From positions 1 to 40,952 of the forward strand of contig JAJYMI010000092.1 in NCBI GenBank assembly GCA_021787125.1: a DNA stretch of 40,952 nt. Reading direction: 5' to 3'. The DNA is from Thermoplasmata archaeon (GTDB lineage Archaea > Thermoplasmatota > Thermoplasmata > Thermoplasmatales > GCA-001856825). This document shows, in pieces, positions 1 to 8,816 of the stretch. The number at the start of each line of letters is the position of its first letter. Position 1 is the stretch's first letter. Position numbers and translations under genes: made by a program. A model generated the notes under the pieces. That model did not search any database. It worked only from the letters and a program-made list of their open reading frames with translations, and was not told the DNA's origin.

Positions 1-1
1 T

Positions 2-382
2 GATCTCTCCGTAGAGGTTTACATTTCAGAATTCCTCAAGATCAGGAGATCGGTGCACTTCGTCCACGACATGTCTGAAGGAGGGCTCTCGAGGGCCCTC
101 AGCGAGATCTCCGAGATGTCGCAGTCTGGGTTCAATGTAAAGTCTGTGGATATGGAAACAGTGACATCAAGGAGTGTCAGAGAATATGGACCGAGAATAT
201 TCTCGTCCAGTTCTTCCGGTTCTCTAGTTGTATCAGTCGATCACGAGAGAAAGAAACAGTTCGAGAAAATTGCCAAGGACAATTCTTGGCCCATCTTCGA
301 AATTGAAAAGAGAGCCAGGGGCGTGACTCTCGATGGCAAGAGATACGATTCAGAGGACAGCATTTTGGATTTCCTGCAGTAA
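2..382 (+). CDS. purL: Phosphoribosylformylglycinamidine synthase II (PurL), C-terminal part; gene runs off the left edge
   Basis: Frame stays open to the window edge (DLSVEVYISEFLKIRRSVHFVHDMSEGGLSRALSEI); HDMSEGGL motif of the PurL C-terminal domain. Confidence 0.85.
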   Translation, partial: DLSVEVYISEFLKIRRSVHFVHDMSEGGLSRALSEISEMSQSGFNVKSVDMETVTSRSVREYGPRIFSSSSSGSLVVSVDHERKKQFEKIAKDNSWPIFEIEKRARGVTLDGKRYDSEDSILDFLQ

Positions 383-470
383 CTGTCTTTTGTCAGCGGC
401 GCCAAGCACTATACTGTATTCTAAATGATAGACGCTAACTAATTTATACAAACGTTCAATTAACAGAGCT

Positions 471-1298
471 GTGAAGATAGACGGATTTGAACTGTTTCTT
501 GCTAGCGATGGCACATTCAAACTTGATGGAGGTGCCATGTTTGGCATAGTTCCAAAGCCCGTGTGGGAAAAGTACTTTAAATCTGACGAAAAAAACAAGA
601 TCACGCTGGGAACAAACGTCCTTGTGATAAGAAACGGCAAGAATGTGGCGCTTGTCGATCTGGGGATGGGAAACAAGTTCGATAAACGACTAGAGGAAAT
701 TTACGAGATAAAACGATCAAAGAACCTCCTGCAGGACCTGAGTGACAAAGGAGTAGAACGGAGTGACGTGACTCACGTCTTCATCACCCACGGTCACCTA
801 GATCACACCGGATGGGCGACGTCCTACAACCACGAAAAAATCGAGCCATCTTTTCCAAACGCGAAATACTACATGCAAGCCGATACCTGGAAGGAAATAA
901 AGGAACCAAACCAGAAAACTAAACCAAATTACAACTACTTGAATTTTGAAAATCTAGAAGATCGACTGGAGCTTCTAAACGGAGACGAGGAGATTTTACC
1001 AGGAATTCAACTGATAAAATCAGGAGGACACACCAAGGGGCATCAAATGGTGTTGCTGAGAGTAGGTAACAAGACCTTCATCTATTTCGGGGACCTTATA
1101 CCAACATCTGCACACATCAAGCCGGCCTACGTAATGGCTTATGACCTTTATCCGATGGACACATTCACCAAGAAGATCGAGATTCTTGAAAAAGCGTTCG
1201 AGGAGCAGTGGACTCTCTTCTTTGAACACGATCCAGTGACTCCCACTGCACAGCTAACGGACGTCGAAAGCTACAGTCTGAAGAGAGTTACCATCTAG
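471..1298 (+). CDS. MBL-fold metallo-hydrolase, lactonase/YtnP-like
   Basis: HGHLDHTG (HxHxDH) motif, SGGHTKGH, FGDL; GTG start; TATA-like aatttatac about 30 nt upstream. Confidence 0.85.
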   Translation: MKIDGFELFLASDGTFKLDGGAMFGIVPKPVWEKYFKSDEKNKITLGTNVLVIRNGKNVALVDLGMGNKFDKRLEEIYEIKRSKNLLQDLSDKGVERSDVTHVFITHGHLDHTGWATSYNHEKIEPSFPNAKYYMQADTWKEIKEPNQKTKPNYNYLNFENLEDRLELLNGDEEILPGIQLIKSGGHTKGHQMVLLRVGNKTFIYFGDLIPTSAHIKPAYVMAYDLYPMDTFTKKIEILEKAFEEQWTLFFEHDPVTPTAQLTDVESYSLKRVTI

Positions 1299-2428
1299 AA
1301 CTTCGGGCCGCCGATCTTGAGTATCTCACGGGCGATAATCAGTCTCTGTATCTCGTTAGTGCCCTCATAGATCTGAGTTATCTTTGCTTCCCTGTATCTC
1401 CTCTCTGTGGGATACTCTTGTGACATGGCCCGATGGCCCAGGATCTCCACGGCATCGGACGTTATCTTCACTGCAGAATCACCTGCCTGAAGCTTAGATA
1501 GGGAGCTCAACAGAGTTGTGTCCCTTCCGGCCTCTACAAGTCCTATAGATTCGTTGTATTTTGATACAGAAGAATGAAGCATGTTGATCATGTCTGCAAG
1601 CTTGAACATCGCCCCTTCCTTTCGGTTGATCTTGAAATCATTGCCGTAATTAATGACGTCCCTGATTGCTCCTTCGGAAATTCCTATTGCCTGAGAGGCT
1701 ATACCTATCCTCCCAACGTTCAGGGTATCCATCTCAATCTTGAATCCTTCGTTGAGTTCTCCGACCATCTGTTCTTCTCCAACTTCCACGTCATCCATCA
1801 GGACTTCGGTAGTACTGGTTCCCCGTATTCCCATCTTCTTGAACTCATTGCCTACGGAAAGTCCGCTCATCTCTTTGTCCAGCGCGAATAGCGTTATACC
1901 GTGATGTTTCTTTTCCGGAGAGGTCACTGCAGATGCGAGGAAGAATTTGGCCTCTCCTCCATTGGTGATGAACGTTTTCCCCCCATTTATTATGTATCCG
2001 TCTCCCTTCCTGATAGCTGTCGTCTTTATACCCGCAGCATCAGAACCTGCTCCTGGTTCTGTTATCGCTAGCGCCCCAATTGTGCCTCTGGCGATTCTCG
2101 AGAGATATTTCTTCTTGAGCGGCTCAGAACCGTACTTGAGGATCGGCTCGCCAAACAGCGAGACGGTCACATCCGGAATGAGCGAAGTAGAAGCGCACTC
2201 TCTTGAGATTATCCTGATGCTCTCCATCAGGGCAGAGAGCGAGAATCCAAGGCCACCATATTCCTTTGGGATGTACGTTGAGAAGACTCCAATCCGTCCC
2301 ATCTCGTCTATGAGGTCGGTAGGAAAAGAGGAGCTTTCATCAATTTCCGAGGCTCGATCCCTGACCTTTGAAGAAGCAAAATTTTCAACCCGTTTCAATA
2401 TTTCTTGCTCAGGAATTCCTAGGTTCAT
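1295..2428 (-). CDS. Acyl-CoA dehydrogenase
   Basis: ALAITEPGAGSDAAGIKTTA, IYEGTNEIQRLIIAREIL signatures; 377 aa full length. Confidence 0.93.
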   Translation of the reverse strand: MNLGIPEQEILKRVENFASSKVRDRASEIDESSSFPTDLIDEMGRIGVFSTYIPKEYGGLGFSLSALMESIRIISRECASTSLIPDVTVSLFGEPILKYGSEPLKKKYLSRIARGTIGALAITEPGAGSDAAGIKTTAIRKGDGYIINGGKTFITNGGEAKFFLASAVTSPEKKHHGITLFALDKEMSGLSVGNEFKKMGIRGTSTTEVLMDDVEVGEEQMVGELNEGFKIEMDTLNVGRIGIASQAIGISEGAIRDVINYGNDFKINRKEGAMFKLADMINMLHSSVSKYNESIGLVEAGRDTTLLSSLSKLQAGDSAVKITSDAVEILGHRAMSQEYPTERRYREAKITQIYEGTNEIQRLIIAREILKIGGPKF

Positions 2429-2518
2429 TCATTTCTGTATTAGGCTAAGAAAATTAAATTTCGCTATTCTGCGAAATCTGACAAAAGTCTTATATTTGTC
2501 TTATGTATATATTCAAAA

Positions 2519-3382
2519 ATGAGCGAAATGATCTCTGAACAATTGGACAACGGAGTGACAGACAACTTTCGGAATAGGTTATATGCTAATGGGAAGAGCA
2601 GGAACACGGTCAAAATGTATGGATACATTGTTGATCAGTTCTTGGAGTTTGTTAAATTTGATAAGAGCTCCATTACTGCAGATAATATCGAGGCTTTCAA
2701 AGAGTATCTATCTATCGAGAAAGGGTACTCCAAATCAACAATATACCTCTATATAAGAGCACTTCAATCATTTCTCTTGTACCTGGGTCTTGAAAATCTT
2801 GGTCATCTTAAGGCCCCAAAGCGACCCCAAAAGGTTCCTAACTACCTAATGAATGACGAGGTCACTGCAATAATAACGAACTGCAGGAACTTGAAGGAAC
2901 GCCTGGTAGTGAAGCTCCTAGTGTATACGGGAATCAGAGTATCTGAACTGTGCTCCATAAGAGTACAGGACATAGACATCAATAGCAAGACTCTGAAGAT
3001 ACGAAATGGGAAGGGTGACAAGGACAGGCTGGTGGTTTTCAGCGACAAAGTAGTTTCAGATTTAAGGCTGTACATCATGGAGATGAAAGATAGTAAGGGA
3101 AGGACCGACTTTCTCTTCCCGACATCCAAGAGTAAGAGGGTCTCACCAGTAACGATAGAACGCGTCGTTAGAAACATCGTTAAGAGATCAGGCATACCAA
3201 AGAAAGTCACTCCGCACACTTTCAGGCACACCTTTGCCACATCGCTACTCAGGAATGGCGCAGATCTGAGAATCATACAGCTTCTGCTAGGTCACTCGAG
3301 TATCAGTACTACTCAGATTTACACGCATATGGATGACAGAGCACTCAAAATGGGTTATGAAAAATTCATTCCTAGCTACTGA
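2519..3382 (+). CDS. xerA: Archaeal XerA-type tyrosine recombinase
   Basis: Catalytic motifs TGIRVSEL (R), HTFRHTFAT (HxxR), LLGHSSISTTQIYTH (H, nucleophilic Y). Confidence 0.9.
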   Translation: MSEMISEQLDNGVTDNFRNRLYANGKSRNTVKMYGYIVDQFLEFVKFDKSSITADNIEAFKEYLSIEKGYSKSTIYLYIRALQSFLLYLGLENLGHLKAPKRPQKVPNYLMNDEVTAIITNCRNLKERLVVKLLVYTGIRVSELCSIRVQDIDINSKTLKIRNGKGDKDRLVVFSDKVVSDLRLYIMEMKDSKGRTDFLFPTSKSKRVSPVTIERVVRNIVKRSGIPKKVTPHTFRHTFATSLLRNGADLRIIQLLLGHSSISTTQIYTHMDDRALKMGYEKFIPSY

Positions 3383-3542
3383 TGTGAACTTTACGGATTG
3401 CGAGAATTGCGAAGACTCTTAGACCTAATCAACAGCTCACTTGCCGTTTCATTTCAAATAGGTATAGAGCAGACATCTCATTTAAACTGAGGATAAAAAC
3501 ATAATAATACCTTTACAACATCCAAAAACAGAGGATCTCATT

Positions 3543-4193
3543 ATGGACAAGAAGGAACAGGTCGCAAGGGAAGCACTTAACTACATATCTGTGGGGAACG
3601 TTGTTGGGCTAGGCTCAGGTACGACTGCTTCCCAATTCATCAAGATACTTGGAACAAGTCCTATCAAGAATAAGATCGTTGGAGTGGCAACATCACTCTC
3701 ATCTGATAAACTGGCAAGAGAGGCGGGGATAAAGACCGTCGATATTGACTCCGTCGACTGGATAGACGTCACGGTGGACGGTGCTGACGAAGTAGATAGT
3801 AATCTCAACATCCTGAAGGGAGGAGGAGGTCAACTCACCAGGGAAAAGAAGGTCAGAAACAAATCGAAGAACTACATTGTGATAATCTCCGACGAAAAGT
3901 TGGTGTCCACGATTCCTGAGAAATTTCCAATTCCGGTGGAGGTACTCCCATTTGGTCACAGGACGACGATGAAGGAAATGGAATCGCTGGGAATGAAGTG
4001 TAAGTTCAGGGGAGATTTTGTGACGGACAATGGAAACCTTATCTGTGACTGTAAACTTCTAGAAAGCTGTGACCTTCAGACACTCGATCAGCAGATTAAA
4101 TCAATTACGGGAGTAGTCGAAACGGGTCTATTCCTTGGAGGAAACAAGACAGTGTTAGTTTCTGACGGCGTGGAAGTCAAAGCAATGAAATAG
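3543..4193 (+). CDS. rpiA: Ribose-5-phosphate isomerase A
   Basis: GLGSGTTASQFI, DVTVDGADEVDSNLNILKGGGGQLTREK motifs. Confidence 0.95.
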   Translation: MDKKEQVAREALNYISVGNVVGLGSGTTASQFIKILGTSPIKNKIVGVATSLSSDKLAREAGIKTVDIDSVDWIDVTVDGADEVDSNLNILKGGGGQLTREKKVRNKSKNYIVIISDEKLVSTIPEKFPIPVEVLPFGHRTTMKEMESLGMKCKFRGDFVTDNGNLICDCKLLESCDLQTLDQQIKSITGVVETGLFLGGNKTVLVSDGVEVKAMK

Positions 4194-4204
4194 ATCTCGT
4201 GGAA

Positions 4205-4567
4205 TTAGAGTACCAAGTTCTGAATCTGACCGAGCACATTTTGCATATCAGAAATCTTTCTTCTCTGCTCTTCTTCAAGTTCCTTCACGATCTCATTAAA
4301 CGGTTTAGCTAGTCTGTACCCATGTACTGGTCTTCCCTTGCCCTCTTTCTTGATATCTCTCTTCATAATCCAGCTGTGTTCCTTTAGAATTCTCATTGCG
4401 ATAGAAACTTCTGGTTGTCTAAGGTTGGCATTCTTCTCGATCTCTACTGAGGTGGTTTCCTGTCGTCCCTTCATATATACTAGTGCCTTGGAGACATTCC
4501 TGGGAACGCCCATCTGGATCAACAATCCAGCAAGCTTCTCATCCTCAGCAGTAAAACCATCTATCAT
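4205..4567 (-). CDS. Predicted winged-helix transcriptional regulator (COG3355-like)
   Basis: ORF track start is 4606, but the internal ATG at 4567 has a TATA-like element (tataaatata) about 26 nt upstream; wHTH-like LRQPEVSIAMRILKEHSW. Confidence 0.7.
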   Translation of the reverse strand: MIDGFTAEDEKLAGLLIQMGVPRNVSKALVYMKGRQETTSVEIEKNANLRQPEVSIAMRILKEHSWIMKRDIKKEGKGRPVHGYRLAKPFNEIVKELEEEQRRKISDMQNVLGQIQNLVL

Positions 4568-4833
4568 ACAACTCACAATAAAAATTCTATATTTATATTT
4601 TATCAAATTTATTTAGCTTATTTTTTATGATTTTCCTCTTTTTTATTTTTCCCAATCAATTTCAATAATCCGTAGAGAACTACCGACGGAAACTGATATC
4701 ATGGAATTACTTAGGTCATTTAGGGAGTAATGTATTAATTCCATCAGGTAATTAAGTCAGGGGATTTGATAAAGACGTATTCACAAAAACCTTTTAGTAC
4801 GTCTATCGTTAGCTACGAAATACAGTGATCTGA

Positions 4834-7155
4834 ATGACCGTTGAGGGTGACGAAGTTTTAAAAGATATTTCTGCTGAAGTTCCTGCCGAGACGCTCGTAA
4901 GGTTCAATAACGATGAACTTAGGGCTAGAGTATTCATTGACAAATACGCAATAAGAGACAACGAGGGCGTTCTGCTCGAGAAAGTACCGGAAGAGATGTG
5001 GAGAAGAGTTGCCAGGGAAATCTCGTCCGTTGAGAGCGAGCCACTTATGGCGGAATGGGAGAACAAATTCTATTGGCTGCTCGAAAATTTCCGAATGGTT
5101 CCGGGAGGAAGAATTCTGTTCGGTGCAGGGCAGGAGAAATTCAAGAGGAGAGCCACTCTGAACAACTGTTACGTTATTCCGATAAAGGAAGACTCTCTCG
5201 AATCGATCTTCGAGTGGACGAAAGAGGCTGCAAGGACTTATTCCCTTGGTGGTGGGGTCGGCACTGACATAAGCGTACTGAGACCGAGGGGGGCGCCCGT
5301 TAACAACGCTGCACTGAAATCCACAGGCAGTGTTTCGTTCATGAACATCATGTCTGAGACCACTGGCACAATCGGTCAGTCGGGCAGACGCGGTGCACTG
5401 ATGATAACTATCAGGGTGGATCATCCGGACGTAATGGACTTCATAAAGGTAAAGAGAGACCTCAATCACGTCAGACACGCAAATATTTCTGTGAAAATTA
5501 CAGACGAATTCATGAAGAAGGTAGAAGATGATGAGGATTTCACACTCCACTATGAGAGCAGTAAAGTGAAGAAAATGGAAAAGGTTGTAAGGGCTAGGGA
5601 GCTCTGGAACGAGCTTATAGACTCTGCAAGGAATTGGGCGGAGCCTGGCCTGATTTTCTGGGATACGATGAGAAAAGAAAGTACATCGGAATACAACGGA
5701 ATGGAAATACTGACTACAAATCCTTGCTCTGAGATTCCTCTGGAAGCCTATGGAGCATGCAATCTGGGGAATGTCAACCTTGCAGTATTTGTAAAGAACC
5801 CATTCGAAAATGCAGAAGTGAATTGGGAGGAGCTTGACAAGGCCGTCAGGTATACCGTACGTTTCCTAGACGACGTGGTGGACTACAACCTGTACAAGCA
5901 TCCGCTAAAGGGTCAGACTGACGAAGCTGGAAAGAGCAGGAGAATTGGAGTTGGCTTCACGGGTCTCGGAGACATGCTCATAAAACTAAAGATAAAGTAC
6001 GATACCCCAGACTCGATAAAATTCGTAGACTCTCTCTTCAAGAGGATAATGGAAGCGATATATGACGAGAGTACAAACATAGCAGCAGAGAAGGGAACTT
6101 TCCCAGCGTTCGATTTGGACAAGCACCTAAAGTCTCCGTTCATTGGCAGACTTAAACCAGAACTCCAGGAGAAGATAAAGAAGAACGGACTCAGGAATGT
6201 CGCACTGATCACGGTACCTCCTGTAGGAAGCGGTTCAGCCCTTGCTGGTACGTCGAGCGGAATAGAACCGGTATTCGCCTTTTCCTATACGAGGAGGAGT
6301 GAGTCGCTTTCAAAACAAACGTTCAAGGTATATCACCCGCTCATACGCGAATACATGGAGCTTTATGGGATAAAGGACGAGAAGGATCTCCCAGAATACT
6401 TTGTGGAGGCACACAAGATCGATCCGATGTTCAGAATCAAGCTACAGGCAGCCATACAGAGGTATGTCGACCACTCCATCTCTTCTACGGTCAACCTCGA
6501 CTCCTCGGTAACGACAGATGAAGTTGGAAAGATATATTTCGAAGCATGGAAGGCCGGGTGTAAGGGTGTGACGGTCTACAGAGAGGGTTCCAGGGAAGGT
6601 ATACTCCTCACCAACGAGGCGGCAAAGAAAAAGGAACACAGGGAATTCGAGAGATCTACAATACTCACCGGAAGGACCATAGTCTTCCCTCTCCTAGAAA
6701 CGGGCAAACTCTACACAACCATAAACTTCGACGAATCTGGAAATCCGGTAGAGATTTTCGTCAATGTCGGCAAGTCAGGATCAGAGGAGAAGGCATATTC
6801 CGAAGCGATCGGTAGACTACTCTCGCTCTATCTCCAGCAGGGAGGAGACATATCCAAGGTCGTCAGAGCGCTCACGGGTATAAAGGGAAAGACGACAACG
6901 TTTGTCGGAGGTGCAAAAATCACATCCGTTCCAGACGGAGTCGCTAAGGCAATCGATATTGCAATGAAGGGTGAGCCCCCGCAGTCCACTCTGGTGGGAC
7001 AAGGAGACTTCCTGGTAACGGCGATTAAGACTGACGAAAAGAAGGAGAAGAAGGAAAAGACGTTCTCTACCTGCCCGAAGTGCAGCAACGATACTCTCGC
7101 GATGGAGAATGGTTGTCTCACCTGCAAGACGTGCGGCTATTCGAAGTGTGAATAG
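4834..7155 (+). CDS. nrdJ: Adenosylcobalamin-dependent (class II) ribonucleoside-diphosphate reductase
   Basis: NNCYVIP, GGGVGTDISVLRPRGA, NPCSEIPLEAYGACNLGNVNL, and a C-terminal zinc-ribbon CPKCSNDTLAMENGCLTCKTCGYSKC. Confidence 0.93.
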   Translation: MTVEGDEVLKDISAEVPAETLVRFNNDELRARVFIDKYAIRDNEGVLLEKVPEEMWRRVAREISSVESEPLMAEWENKFYWLLENFRMVPGGRILFGAGQEKFKRRATLNNCYVIPIKEDSLESIFEWTKEAARTYSLGGGVGTDISVLRPRGAPVNNAALKSTGSVSFMNIMSETTGTIGQSGRRGALMITIRVDHPDVMDFIKVKRDLNHVRHANISVKITDEFMKKVEDDEDFTLHYESSKVKKMEKVVRARELWNELIDSARNWAEPGLIFWDTMRKESTSEYNGMEILTTNPCSEIPLEAYGACNLGNVNLAVFVKNPFENAEVNWEELDKAVRYTVRFLDDVVDYNLYKHPLKGQTDEAGKSRRIGVGFTGLGDMLIKLKIKYDTPDSIKFVDSLFKRIMEAIYDESTNIAAEKGTFPAFDLDKHLKSPFIGRLKPELQEKIKKNGLRNVALITVPPVGSGSALAGTSSGIEPVFAFSYTRRSESLSKQTFKVYHPLIREYMELYGIKDEKDLPEYFVEAHKIDPMFRIKLQAAIQRYVDHSISSTVNLDSSVTTDEVGKIYFEAWKAGCKGVTVYREGSREGILLTNEAAKKKEHREFERSTILTGRTIVFPLLETGKLYTTINFDESGNPVEIFVNVGKSGSEEKAYSEAIGRLLSLYLQQGGDISKVVRALTGIKGKTTTFVGGAKITSVPDGVAKAIDIAMKGEPPQSTLVGQGDFLVTAIKTDEKKEKKEKTFSTCPKCSNDTLAMENGCLTCKTCGYSKCE

Positions 7156-7248
7156 TCTCAAGAGCTCGAGTGATCTCGTAGTTTCTTTCTCCCTATCGGT
7201 AGGAGAGAAATGCCATCGGAAGTAGTGGAATACTGAAAAGCTAATAGT

Positions 7249-7809
7249 TTGGCGGGCATCTGGAACGCGATGGCGATGGGGGAAGGGTCACGCCCTCTAA
7301 ACAGGACGCTGATGAATGCGATCATTTCATCTGTCATGGCAGTAGCATCCGTGATACTTCTGATACTGTTCTCCTTCACACTCTTCCTTCTTGTGTACAG
7401 CTCTTTCTTTAAGGATCTTCCAGTCAGACCTTACTCCTACTACCTCATAGGTGCAATTGCCGCATCGGCAGCACTCCTCATAATCTCGCTAGTTTTCCTT
7501 TTCAGAAACGTTCAGTCAATATCATTTGAAACCAAGGAGAGATACCTGATACAGCAGGCGGGAGATCGCTCCGAGAAGGTACGCTCGGATGAAGACATAA
7601 TGAAATATCTGGATGACGGTGAAAGGGAGATATATTCCATACTCGTGGACGCGGGAGGAACCGTTCTGCAGAGGGACATCACGAGCATCAAGGGGTATTC
7701 CAAAGCGACCATAACAAGAATACTCAGCAGACTGGAGACGAAGGGGATCGTGGAGAAAATGAGACACGGAACCACAAATCAGATAGTCCTGAAAAGAGTT
7801 TCAAAATAG
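7249..7809 (+). CDS. Membrane protein with two N-terminal TM segments and C-terminal winged helix (COG2512-like membrane-associated regulator)
   Basis: Two hydrophobic stretches, then EREIYSILVDAGGTVLQRDITSIKGYSKATITRILSRLETKGIVEK; start TTG 7249 or ATG 7270. Confidence 0.7.
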   Translation: MAGIWNAMAMGEGSRPLNRTLMNAIISSVMAVASVILLILFSFTLFLLVYSSFFKDLPVRPYSYYLIGAIAASAALLIISLVFLFRNVQSISFETKERYLIQQAGDRSEKVRSDEDIMKYLDDGEREIYSILVDAGGTVLQRDITSIKGYSKATITRILSRLETKGIVEKMRHGTTNQIVLKRVSK

Positions 7810-7883
7810 ATTTCACAGAAATGAAACACGTTTCAGCATACATTTAAGAGTTCTTTCAGTCTTGAAGATAGTAGGGTGAAATA

Positions 7884-8261
7884 GTGAGAAATCACATAAT
7901 GAGATTCTTTTGGATCTTCATAGGAATAATAGCCGCCGTAGTGGTGGTCTCGGTAGTGCTCAATGCGCTATTCGTTCACAGCTACTACCCCACAGGAAGC
8001 TATCCCTACTATGGTATGATGGGATACTGGGGAAGCTACGGCCCGTTCTGGGGGTTCGGGGCGCTAATGATGCTCATACCGTTAGCCCTCCTGGTATTGT
8101 TCATACGGTGGATGGTTGGAATCCCGGGAAATCACCACGGTCATGACCACTTTGGCTGGCACGACGGTGATGCGCTGGAAATTCTCAACAGACGCTACGC
8201 CAACGGTTCCATAACGCAAGAAGAATATAACAGAATGAAGGAAGAGATTACCAAAAAGTGA
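7884..8261 (+). CDS. SHOCT-domain membrane protein with His-rich linker
   Basis: Two TM segments, GNHHGHDHFGWHDGD, C-terminal ALEILNRRYANGSITQEEYNRMKEEI (SHOCT). Confidence 0.75.
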   Translation: MRNHIMRFFWIFIGIIAAVVVVSVVLNALFVHSYYPTGSYPYYGMMGYWGSYGPFWGFGALMMLIPLALLVLFIRWMVGIPGNHHGHDHFGWHDGDALEILNRRYANGSITQEEYNRMKEEITKK

Positions 8262-8264
8262 CCG

Positions 8265-8302
8265 GCTACACTCCCTCTCTCTCTTCCACTTTTTCTTTTT
8301 AT
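8265..8302 (+). terminator. Pyrimidine/T-rich putative terminator after SHOCT gene
   Basis: ctacactccctctctctcttccactttttctttttatc directly after the stop codon. Confidence 0.4.
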
Positions 8303-8382
8303 CAAGCGCATTGTTGAGAATACAAATCGCAAACATCAGTGAAACATTTAAGAAAGCACTCCGGTTGGCGCATTGAAGAGAT

Positions 8383-8604
8383 ATGACAGCAATGGAGATA
8401 GAGATGTGTCATTCGTCGTTTCCCGCTACGACACGCTATGCAACATACAAGTCAAATCCACCCGAGGAGGGCTTCAGACATGTGGACGAGGTCGCGGTGG
8501 TACAGATATTTGTCAAGGAACTGGAGAAATATTTCAACGGAATTCCAGGAAGAATCAAGGTCACGATCGAGAGCGAAGATGTTGTGAAGGGAACCCCCGT
8601 ATGA
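8383..8604 (+). CDS. Small hypothetical protein (73 aa)
   Basis: ATG start with TATA-like acatttaag about 33 nt upstream; protein-like composition. Confidence 0.5.
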   Translation: MTAMEIEMCHSSFPATTRYATYKSNPPEEGFRHVDEVAVVQIFVKELEKYFNGIPGRIKVTIESEDVVKGTPV

Positions 8605-8693
8605 CTGTCTCGATATTTCTTCTCGATCAATCTCACTCCACTCTAGGAAGGCTGCACGCCAATCGCAGCAACAATCCTAAATACCAATTGCGA

Positions 8694-8707
8694 TCGGTTT
8701 AAATACA
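8694..8707 (+). promoter_or_regulatory. BRE/TATA-like promoter of the ribosomal superoperon
   Basis: cggtttaaatacaa about 110 nt upstream of rpl3. Confidence 0.6.
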
Positions 8708-8759
8708 AACAAGTTCTGTCGAAAGAGCATTAGCCACACGTCTCTGGCGATAGTGCCAA

Positions 8760-8786
8760 TGGTGGTTCTGAATTGAGAACGCACCA
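8760..8786 (+). promoter_or_regulatory. 10-bp RNA hairpin in the leader of the rpl3 operon
   Basis: TGGTGGTTCT-GAATTG-AGAAC(g)CACCA: perfect pairing with one bulged G, 6-nt loop. Confidence 0.6.
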
Positions 8787-8816
8787 AGACGCAACGGCTG
8801 TGCAGCAGTGATAAGA

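Noticed and set aside
1947-2522. 191-aa plus-strand ORF opposite acyl-CoA dehydrogenase
   Set aside because: Antisense to a well-conserved enzyme; no independent evidence.
2519-3382. Tyrosine recombinase as a marker of a mobile element or integron
   Set aside because: Sequence matches housekeeping XerA; no att repeats, cargo genes or tRNA target nearby, and flanks are metabolic housekeeping genes.
4858-5550. 230-aa minus-strand ORF opposite nrdJ
   Set aside because: Fully antisense to a conserved RNR catalytic region; no domain signature or promoter.
4834-7155. Intein in the RNR gene
   Set aside because: Length and continuity of conserved RNR motifs leave no room for an intein insertion.
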